From the NCBI RefSeq assembly GCF_004001065.1, contig NZ_BIML01000001.1, positions 282,513 to 346,512 of the forward strand: DNA of 64,000 nt, written 5' to 3'. The stretch is from Paenibacillus xylaniclasticus. GTDB lineage: Bacteria; Bacillota; Bacilli; Paenibacillales; Paenibacillaceae. The stretch's first letter is position 1. Each line of letters opens with the position of its first letter. The notes below the pieces were generated by a model. That model saw only the letters and a list, made by a program, of their open reading frames with translations, searched no databases and was not told the origin of the DNA. Below are positions 26,732 through 34,323 of this stretch, one piece after another. Made by a program: the position numbers and the translations under genes.

Positions 26732-26784
26732 CATTACCAAAACAGGCAGCATCTTTATTAGGTGCTCCCTCTTTTGGTAATGTT
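26730..26784 (+). terminator. Long stem-loop overlapping the preceding stop
   Basis: AACATTACCAAAA (26730-26742) and TTTTGGTAATGTT (26772-26784) form a perfect 13-bp stem; the inner part can also pair (AGCA with TGCT). It lacks a T-run on the right side. It may be a terminator variant, or a boundary of the inserted lipoprotein gene. Confidence 0.5.
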
Positions 26785-26864
26785 CGAATTGTATCAGGGA
26801 CATTTGGAAAATCATTTAGGGTTGAGTATTTGCTATTTTAAAAATCAATACAACAATTTGATCG

Positions 26865-26922
26865 TTTACCTTCCAGAACAAATATTGTATACTAATTACA
26901 GTTAAAAGTGTATCTGGAAGGT
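26865..26922 (+). promoter_or_regulatory. Sigma-A-type promoter with flanking dyad for the lipoprotein gene
   Basis: TTTACC (26865-26870), 17 nt, TATACT (26888-26893) fit a vegetative promoter. A perfect 10-bp inverted repeat flanks it: ACCTTCCAGA (26868-26877, overlapping the -35) and TCTGGAAGGT (26913-26922, overlapping the ribosome site). This looks like paired operator half-sites or an operator loop that would give control in the lysogen. Confidence 0.65.
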
Positions 26923-26929
26923 GGGCTTT

Positions 26930-27436
26930 ATGAAGTATCTTATCCTGTTAGTCTCTTTCCTTATAGTCTTAACAGGCTGCGGAACGGAAAATAATTCAGA
27001 ATCATCGCCTTCTACGGCTGATGTTGCCTCGGTAGTTGAGAAAGCTAAGGAGTTAGACTCTGCTGGCAAGTCAGAAGAAGCTTTACAACTCATCGATGAT
27101 TCAGATGTAATGATGCATGGGGAATATGCTGCATATTATCTAGACTTGCTTACTCGTGTAGAAGGAACTGGATTAATGATTACCGAGCATTCATTTAAGC
27201 AGGATGACTTATATATGTATATTGATGCCACTCTTACAAATGGAAGCAAAAAGCATGAATTCTCCTATGTTAAGGTTAAGGTCACATATTACGACAAAGA
27301 TAAGAATGTTTTAAATACTGATTGGACATATGCAATAGATGGAATGCCGTTAAAGCCAGATGAATCAAGAACATTCAAACTTATGACTGACAGAGTAAGC
27401 GGAGTAAAATCGTATACGTTAGAAATACAGGATTAG
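26930..27436 (+). CDS. Lipoprotein moron with FxLyD-like domain
   Basis: 168 aa from ATG 26930 (GGAAGGTGGGCTTT upstream). The N-terminus is a lipoprotein signal (MKYLILLVSFLIVLTGC, lipobox LTGC, Cys17). A low-complexity linker and a helical stretch follow, then a beta domain (FSYVKVKVTYYDKDKNVLN; LKPDESRTFKLMTD) resembling FxLyD/DUF-type cell-surface domains. Its own promoter and flanking hairpins mark it as a moron expressed from the prophage. Surface lipoproteins of this kind often block superinfecting phage DNA entry; that role is inferred from position and export only. Confidence 0.75.
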   Translation: MKYLILLVSFLIVLTGCGTENNSESSPSTADVASVVEKAKELDSAGKSEEALQLIDDSDVMMHGEYAAYYLDLLTRVEGTGLMITEHSFKQDDLYMYIDATLTNGSKKHEFSYVKVKVTYYDKDKNVLNTDWTYAIDGMPLKPDESRTFKLMTDRVSGVKSYTLEIQD

Positions 27437-27460
27437 TTGATTAATTCAATATTTTTTATC

Positions 27461-27490
27461 GAGAGTGACCTTACTAGGTCGCTCTTTTTT
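27461..27490 (+). terminator. Intrinsic terminator after the lipoprotein gene
   Basis: AGAGTGACC (27462-27470) pairs with GGTCGCTCT (27477-27485), with one G-T pair, followed by six T. Confidence 0.85.
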
Positions 27491-27515
27491 GTTATTTATA
27501 AAAGGAGTGACCTAT

Positions 27516-30500
27516 GTGAATGACTTACGTATTTTAGTATCAACTGCCATCAATACTGGCAAATCAATTAAAGACATTAACAAAGCATTAAGAGAAATCT
27601 CTAAACATCCATCATTACAAAAAATTAAGATTGGTCTTGAAATTGATTCCAATCTAATTCAAACAATCAGCACTTTTAATAACCAACTAAAACAATTAAA
27701 TCGAGAACGCATGTCTCAAGTTAATAATTCAAAAAAAGCTGTATCTGCTATCAATAAAGAGACTGATGCAATAAAAAAGCAAACAGAAGCACAAAAACAA
27801 TTGACCGTAGAAAAAACAAAAAGAGTAATCGATCCTACGGGTCAAAAAACTCCGAAGACAACATATACGTATGGCAATAGTTTTAATAACGACAAGCAGG
27901 TAGTGACTAAATTAGATAATAATGAGGTTGTTGGTCGTATAATTAAAACAACAAATCCTGCTAAGGATCTTGCTGACTATAATCGTATGCTCGATGAAGC
28001 ATATAGAATGAATGAGCAATTTAATAAAAGAGCCATTTCAATAGATCGTGCTCATTATAATGCCTTAAAGACTGAAAGAGCGCGAAGAGAAGCAGTTGAT
28101 AAAGCTCATTATATGGCTCTAAAAAAGAACAGAGAAATCGATTTGACTAATCAAGCAAAGGCAATTAAGCAAGCAGAACAAATTGATCGTGCCCATTATA
28201 ATGCCCTTCAAACAGAAAAAGCAAGAAAAGAAGCCTTAGATAAGCTGCATTACATGGCCTTAAAACAAAATCGTGAAAGAGATATTGCGAATCAGCAAAA
28301 ATTAACTAATCTACAATTAAGAACCGAACAGCAAGTTTATGATTTAAAGAGTAGATATAGGGGTAAAATCGATTCTGCTGGGCTCGATTCTTTATTGAAT
28401 CAGTTGAAACAAATTTCTCCCACATCCGCAAATGCTTTAAAAAATGCCAGTCAGATTAGAACAGAGATTACACGTATAGGTTTAGTAGCTCGCTCTAGTG
28501 CTTCTGAGGCTTATAATTTTGGCGAAATGCTCAGAACTGCGTTTGCAAAATTCCCAGTTTGGATGCTTACCGCCACTGCGTTCTATGCCCCCATTCGCGG
28601 ACTGCAAGCCATGTCACAGACCATCATTCAAGTTGACAGTCAGATGACACAATTGAAGCGCGTCATGGACGAGGATACGAATTTTGAAAAAATGCTTCAA
28701 TCAAGTATTCGTTTAGCGAATGAACTAGGGCAATCTATCAGTAATGTAAATGAGGCACTTATAGAATTCGCAAGACAAGGCTACAATGAAAATCAAGTTG
28801 TTTCGCTTGCACAAACAGCAACTTTAGCTCAAAACATTTCAGAACTCTCAATGTCTGAAGCAACAAGTGCAATAACCGCAGCTATGACAGTCTTCAACAT
28901 CAGTGCTGAGGATAGTATAAAAATAATTGACAAGTTGAACGAGGTAGATAACAACTATTCGACCACGACGAAAGACTTGGCCATATCGCTCACAAAGGCT
29001 GGAAGTTCAGCTAAAACATTCGGCGTAAGCCTCGATGAATTGTTAGGTTATACTACAGCAATACAAAGTGCCACAAAAGAGAGTGGCGCAATCGTAGGCA
29101 ACTCTCTGAAAACGATTTTTTCCAGAATTACAACTATGAGTGAGGCTGAAACTGCACTAAGGGATGTTGGTATCGCTATCACTGATATAAGCGGCAATGT
29201 TCGTGACGTTAGTGATATACTTGAAGAACTTGCTGGAAAATGGAATACATTAAGCGCGGCACAACAGCAAAATACAGGTGTCACTCTTGCGGGCAGGTAT
29301 CAACTTAACAGGTTTCTCGCTCTCATGTCGAACTTCTCGACAGCCGTCTCCGCCACTGAAACTAGTTTACATAGTCAAGGATCTGCCGCCATCGAGAATG
29401 ATCGATATATGCAATCTTTAGAAGCTAGAATCAATTTGATGAAGACTAGTTGGCAAAATCTATCATTAACAATGGGTAATGCCGTGATAACTGATTCATT
29501 AGTTAGTCTAATTTCTGTCATAACTGCTCTAGGCAATGTATTTTCATCTGTCGTTGATAAGATTGGATTGTTTCCTGTTGTTTTTGGTGCTGCTGGCGTA
29601 GCCCTGTATGGACTTAATTCTGCATTCAAAGCACTAACTCTTAGTATGATAAACACTGTAAGAACTATGGTAGGCTTACCCCCTGTTCTTGCTGCTTCAA
29701 GTGCTGGAATTAGAGGGCTAACTATTTCGCTCACTGGATTAAAGTTGGCGTTTAGAGGCTTACTCGCATCTACGGGAGTTGGATTAGTATTAGCAGGTCT
29801 TGGATTTGTTGCAGAAAAATTAATCAATGCATTTGGTGATGCGGCTAAATCAACAGATGATCTGGGAGATTCATTAACTAGTTTATCAGACAAAGTAGCA
29901 GAAGTGCAGCGTATTAAAGAGTTGCAAATTGAATATCAAAATTTGACAAATAAAGTTGAATTAACTGTTGAACAAAAAACAAAGTTATCGGAAATTGAAT
30001 CAGAGTTACAAACAAAATATGGAATCGCTTTATCTGCTTTAGATTCCGAGGGAGTAGCATTAGCAAACAATAATAAGACAATTCAACAAAGAATTGATTT
30101 GCTTACTGATGAGATTAAATTAGAAAGAGAAAAATCACTACTAAATTATCGCAAACAAGAATCTGCAGTTGACAAAGATATTGCCAATAGGCGCAGAGAA
30201 CTTGAAGAGGCGAAAAAAATATACGATGAACTTAGTAATAAGTATGCAGAATTCAGAAGTAAATCTGAAAATGGCGAAATAATATCTAATGAGAATAATT
30301 ACTTCTCAAAAAACATGTCTTCGTTATTTAGTGTAGATTCAAGCAGTACGGACAAATCTTCCGTAGAAGCTATTAAAGCAATGGGAGAATCTATTGCTGA
30401 AGAAGTGAATAAAGCAAGAGAAAAGTGGCAGAACGCCAATATAAATTTACAAAAGTCAGTTAATATTGCCGAGTTAGGCTTGAAGAGCCAATTTGGTGAC

Positions 30501-33467
30501 TATGTTGATACGATGCAAGCGCAGGGCAAACAAGTTAAAGATACGACTAAGTTACTGTTTGATGCTCTTGCTTCGACTGCCGCTCTTAATAACATTAAAA
30601 TTTCTGATTCTGAATTAGAGAAGTATTTTGCGCTTTTCAATTCCTCAAATATTAAGAGTGTCGAAGACGCACAAAGAGTTTTTAATTCCTTGCCGGACGC
30701 TTTTTCGCTCTCTGGTGCTCAACTTGAAGACCTTAATAACTCTTTAATGAAGATGAATTTTGCTGTAATTTCCGGAGAGACCGAAGATTATATTGACACT
30801 ACTAGCGAATTAGGAGAGGCTCTAACTGCTCTAGAAATGAGATCTGAAAAAATTTCAGATATCTTTAAAACTAACTCAGAGGATATCTCCTATCTTAATT
30901 CTACACTTGACGATCTTAAAGAAAATCAACATCTATCTGCCGATGCAACAGCAGAACTCATTCAAAAGTATCCAGAACTCGCTAAATTAGCAGTCAAAAC
31001 CGCTGATGGCTGGAAAATTGAAGCGTCAGCAATCGAAGAGTTGCGTAAAGCAAAAATTCAAAAAGCTATAGATGATCTTGAGCAAGAAAAACAAAATACA
31101 TTAAATACCCTAAACAACACTCTTGCTCGTATGAATTATTATGGCCTTGAAATTCAAAGTATCAATACGTTAGCTGAAGCCAAGAAAGCATTAAATGATC
31201 TTGAAGCACAGAAAGTTGAGTTGTCCACTCCTCGTAACCAAGAAGAAGCAATGCGATTTATGTCCGATCTTGCCAACAATAAAAGTATTGATGAAGCAGC
31301 AGGACAATTGAAGCAGTTCACCGATTTATTGGATCAAATTGAGAAACAGAAGCAGCTTCTTAATGATCCGTCATTAGGTAATTCTTCTTCTAAATCGAAG
31401 AGTTCTTCTAAGGGTTCATCTTCTTCAAAAGAATCAAAAGACACACCTCGTATCATCGATGCGACTCAGGCACGTATTAATGCTATCAACCAAGAGACTA
31501 AAGCACGTCACGAATTAAACGAAGCCATTGAGGAACGATCAGATGAATTATCTGGTGCTGAAAAGTATGATATTGCCATTCAAAAGCGCAGTATACTACT
31601 TAAGAGCCAAATCAAGGAGATCAATATACTTCGAGCTGCAAACAAAGAACTTGATGCGGAACGTCAGAAACTTGATAAGAATTCTAAATATAATCTCTCT
31701 TCTTTTGTTGACGCTAATGGTGAGGCGACAGAGGCTTATTATAAACTCTACAATAGTCTAAAATCAGGAAAATCTCAGGAGGCTCTTGAAGATTTATTCA
31801 ACAAATATCAGCAATATACTAAGGCTATACTTGAAAATTCTAAGGTCATTGAAGAAACTGGTAAAGCTCGCCAGCAAACTTTTAAGGATTTGGCTGAAGA
31901 CAGAAAGAAACTTGATGAGCAAAGACTCGAAGGAACGACCAAATATCTTGAAAAAATCAGTAGACCCATTGAAGACTACAATGATCAAATCACTGAATCA
32001 CAGAAAAGACAGTCTTTATTCACCGAAGGGACATCTGAATATAATGCTCAACAAGAAAAACAGTTGGCTCTCCTTCATGAAAAAAGCGAATATATCAAAA
32101 AAGAAATTCAGTGGGCTGAGGCTCGACTCAAACAAGGTAATCTTACAGTTGCTCAAGAGGCTGCTTTAAATGAATGGCTTAAGACTAATAAAGATGCTCT
32201 ATTAGACACTGCGATTGCTACAAAAGAGTTAACTGAATCAAGAGCGAATGCTTATAAGAGTTGGGCAGACAAAGTAAAATCAACAGCTCAGGATACTTTA
32301 GAAGTCCTTCAGGATTTTTATAAAGAACAAGGCGAAGAAGAGAAAAAGGCTCTTGAGAAACAACTTGAAAATTACGAGGACTTTATTAATGAACGCAAGA
32401 GACTCTTATCTCGTCAAAATGATACTGAGGATTTTAATAAGGAACGAGATAAACTTCAAAAAGAAGCAAGTGATCTTCAAGCCAAAATAAATGTATTCAT
32501 GCTCGATAATTCATGGAAAGCGAAGTCTAAACGTGAAGATCTTGAGAAAGAACTTGCCGATAAATTAAACGAGATAACTGAACTTCAAATTGATCGTGAT
32601 CGTAAGTTACGTGAGGACAATTTGGACGATATGCTTGAGTCTGAGCGCAAACGAATTGAAGTTGCTAAGGATGCTGTTGACCAGAAGTGGCAAACCGAAC
32701 TAGAGAAAGATAAGTATTATTCTCAATTAAAGGAGTCAATCCTTCAAGGCAATGTTGAGAACATGCAATCAATACTTCTAGCATTTTCTCAAAATACTCA
32801 ATCTTATATGGATGCTATTGGTAGGAGTATTGATAAAAACGTTACAGAGAAGTTATCTGCTACTCAGAAATTCTTAGACATAAAGAACCAAGTTTCTGAT
32901 ATTAACTTATCAACTAATCCATCGACTGGCAATGTTACTGTGCCAACTACGACCACAGATACAAATAACAACATCATATCTCCAAGCGTTCAAACTCTAT
33001 GGGAAGAGTATTTGCAGAATAAGTTGATGGCTGAGACTTTAGGTAAAAAGGATAAGTCATATCAAGATCTAAAAAATCGCAATGATTTGCTTCGTGCGCT
33101 ATATAAATTCAAAGACGGCTCTTATGCTGAGTTGTCTAAGTCAAAAGTTCCTATCTTTTCTGCTGAGACTGGCGGTATGACTCCAGCATGGGGTTCAGGA
33201 GGTAAGTTGGGAATCCTTCATGAGCAGGAGTTAGTATTAAATAAACAAGACACTAAAAATATTCTACAGACCGTAGACATTGTGCGTGGTCTTGTTGGAA
33301 GCATCAAAACACCAGACATAAGCAAACTTACACCTCAGACTATAACAAATTCAACGGAAGCAACGAAGATTTTCAATTTCCATGTCAATGTAAATGCAAA
33401 TGATCGCAATTCTGCTGAAAGGTTCATCCAAAAAATAAGAACTCATTATAAACAAAACGGAATTTAG
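27516..33467 (+). CDS. Tail tape measure protein (TP901 family)
   Basis: About 1983 aa from GTG 27516 (AAAGGAGTGA upstream); an upstream in-frame start at 27465 lies inside the terminator. The TP901 core is at about 340-560, with FARQGYNENQVVSLAQTATL and AKTFGVSLDELLGYTTAIQ. Membrane-like segments follow near 670-780, then very long coiled coils. An internal tandem repeat of 47 residues begins at IDRAHYNAL (28041 and 28182). By the usual 1.5 angstrom per residue, the tail would be about 300 nm long. I do not see the lytic transglycosylase or M23 peptidase domains reported for SPbeta YomI. It fixes tail length and is ejected with DNA. Confidence 0.93.
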   Translation: MNDLRILVSTAINTGKSIKDINKALREISKHPSLQKIKIGLEIDSNLIQTISTFNNQLKQLNRERMSQVNNSKKAVSAINKETDAIKKQTEAQKQLTVEKTKRVIDPTGQKTPKTTYTYGNSFNNDKQVVTKLDNNEVVGRIIKTTNPAKDLADYNRMLDEAYRMNEQFNKRAISIDRAHYNALKTERARREAVDKAHYMALKKNREIDLTNQAKAIKQAEQIDRAHYNALQTEKARKEALDKLHYMALKQNRERDIANQQKLTNLQLRTEQQVYDLKSRYRGKIDSAGLDSLLNQLKQISPTSANALKNASQIRTEITRIGLVARSSASEAYNFGEMLRTAFAKFPVWMLTATAFYAPIRGLQAMSQTIIQVDSQMTQLKRVMDEDTNFEKMLQSSIRLANELGQSISNVNEALIEFARQGYNENQVVSLAQTATLAQNISELSMSEATSAITAAMTVFNISAEDSIKIIDKLNEVDNNYSTTTKDLAISLTKAGSSAKTFGVSLDELLGYTTAIQSATKESGAIVGNSLKTIFSRITTMSEAETALRDVGIAITDISGNVRDVSDILEELAGKWNTLSAAQQQNTGVTLAGRYQLNRFLALMSNFSTAVSATETSLHSQGSAAIENDRYMQSLEARINLMKTSWQNLSLTMGNAVITDSLVSLISVITALGNVFSSVVDKIGLFPVVFGAAGVALYGLNSAFKALTLSMINTVRTMVGLPPVLAASSAGIRGLTISLTGLKLAFRGLLASTGVGLVLAGLGFVAEKLINAFGDAAKSTDDLGDSLTSLSDKVAEVQRIKELQIEYQNLTNKVELTVEQKTKLSEIESELQTKYGIALSALDSEGVALANNNKTIQQRIDLLTDEIKLEREKSLLNYRKQESAVDKDIANRRRELEEAKKIYDELSNKYAEFRSKSENGEIISNENNYFSKNMSSLFSVDSSSTDKSSVEAIKAMGESIAEEVNKAREKWQNANINLQKSVNIAELGLKSQFGDYVDTMQAQGKQVKDTTKLLFDALASTAALNNIKISDSELEKYFALFNSSNIKSVEDAQRVFNSLPDAFSLSGAQLEDLNNSLMKMNFAVISGETEDYIDTTSELGEALTALEMRSEKISDIFKTNSEDISYLNSTLDDLKENQHLSADATAELIQKYPELAKLAVKTADGWKIEASAIEELRKAKIQKAIDDLEQEKQNTLNTLNNTLARMNYYGLEIQSINTLAEAKKALNDLEAQKVELSTPRNQEEAMRFMSDLANNKSIDEAAGQLKQFTDLLDQIEKQKQLLNDPSLGNSSSKSKSSSKGSSSSKESKDTPRIIDATQARINAINQETKARHELNEAIEERSDELSGAEKYDIAIQKRSILLKSQIKEINILRAANKELDAERQKLDKNSKYNLSSFVDANGEATEAYYKLYNSLKSGKSQEALEDLFNKYQQYTKAILENSKVIEETGKARQQTFKDLAEDRKKLDEQRLEGTTKYLEKISRPIEDYNDQITESQKRQSLFTEGTSEYNAQQEKQLALLHEKSEYIKKEIQWAEARLKQGNLTVAQEAALNEWLKTNKDALLDTAIATKELTESRANAYKSWADKVKSTAQDTLEVLQDFYKEQGEEEKKALEKQLENYEDFINERKRLLSRQNDTEDFNKERDKLQKEASDLQAKINVFMLDNSWKAKSKREDLEKELADKLNEITELQIDRDRKLREDNLDDMLESERKRIEVAKDAVDQKWQTELEKDKYYSQLKESILQGNVENMQSILLAFSQNTQSYMDAIGRSIDKNVTEKLSATQKFLDIKNQVSDINLSTNPSTGNVTVPTTTTDTNNNIISPSVQTLWEEYLQNKLMAETLGKKDKSYQDLKNRNDLLRALYKFKDGSYAELSKSKVPIFSAETGGMTPAWGSGGKLGILHEQELVLNKQDTKNILQTVDIVRGLVGSIKTPDISKLTPQTITNSTEATKIFNFHVNVNANDRNSAERFIQKIRTHYKQNGI
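28041..28322 (+). repeat. Tandem 141-bp repeat in the tape measure gene
   Basis: Two adjacent 47-codon units start at 28041 and 28182 (IDRAHYNALKTERARREA and IDRAHYNALQTEKARKEA, continuing with LHYMAL/AHYMAL). The protein copies are similar but the DNA has drifted, so it is an old duplication in a coiled-coil region. Confidence 0.8.
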
Positions 33468-33473
33468 AAAATT

Positions 33474-33505
33474 GAGAGAGTCTTATCGGCTCTCTCTTTT
33501 ATTTT
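33474..33505 (+). terminator. Intrinsic terminator before Dit
   Basis: GAGAGAG (33474-33480) and CTCTCTC (33490-33496) followed by TTTTATTTTT, directly after the tape measure stop. The next gene's ribosome site (AGGTGA) follows within 16 nt. Confidence 0.85.
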
Positions 33506-33522
33506 TGAGGCAGGTGATAATC

Positions 33523-34308
33523 ATTTCAACTATCCGTTCATCTATAGGTTTTACTTATGCTGGCGAACATTCAAGTTCATATGGACTTATAAATATCAAC
33601 CTAGAAAGTGGTCTACTAGAAGAACCGTTTATGCCCTCAGTAAAAATTATTGAAGAAAAAATTCGTGGTAGAGCCGAGCCTTATCATATGGGCGTAGAAT
33701 ATGAGCCAATATCTTTCACTTTGAACTTTGCTTTTGATGGTGGTTTCACTTCTGATAAATTACGTGCTGTTGCTAGATGGTTGTACCGTGATTTTTATCA
33801 ACCTCTAATTTTTGAACAACGCGCAGACAGGATTTATTATGCAATGGCTACTGAACAACCTAAACTAATTCACAATGGTGCTAATCAGGGGTATGTATCT
33901 GTAACATTCAGATGCAATTCTCCGTTTAGTTTTAGTCCAGTGTATGTAAATAATTTAATTGACTTTTCTAATAATACATCAGACGGAACTTACTTATCTT
34001 TTACTAATATTGGGGACTTACCAATCAAACCTTCGTTTGAAGTAGACATTGTTTCAGGAAACTATTTCAAGATTCAAAATCTATCAGACGGCGGAAAATT
34101 TATGGAGTTCTCCGGATTGTTGACAGGTGAAAGTTTGCGTATTGATGGGGATCTGAGAACTATTGACTCCAATTTGCCTCTATCTTTTCCTTATGATAAG
34201 CAATCATATAAAAGTGATTTTATTCAATTGCTACAAGGTGTAAACTATTTAAGAATATTTGGCAATGTAAGATTAAAAATAATCACTCAGTATAAATACA
34301 TTGGATAG
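33523..34308 (+). CDS. Distal tail protein (Dit), probable ATT start
   Basis: About 261 aa. Beta-rich, with the Dit-type pattern: an N-terminal ring-forming region (IRSSIGFTYAGEHSSSYGLI, then EKIRGRAEPYHMGVEYEPIS) and a C-terminal galectin-like part (NNTSDGTYLSFTNIGDLPIK). It lies between tape measure and Tal, the normal Dit position. Start choice: AGGTGA (33512-33517) is followed 5 nt later by ATT 33523; no ATG, GTG or TTG lies within reach, and the upstream TTG at 33472 overlaps the terminator stem. Dit forms the hexameric hub of the baseplate. Confidence 0.75.
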   Translation: MSTIRSSIGFTYAGEHSSSYGLININLESGLLEEPFMPSVKIIEEKIRGRAEPYHMGVEYEPISFTLNFAFDGGFTSDKLRAVARWLYRDFYQPLIFEQRADRIYYAMATEQPKLIHNGANQGYVSVTFRCNSPFSFSPVYVNNLIDFSNNTSDGTYLSFTNIGDLPIKPSFEVDIVSGNYFKIQNLSDGGKFMEFSGLLTGESLRIDGDLRTIDSNLPLSFPYDKQSYKSDFIQLLQGVNYLRIFGNVRLKIITQYKYIG

Positions 34309-34323
34309 AAAGGAGGATTCTTT

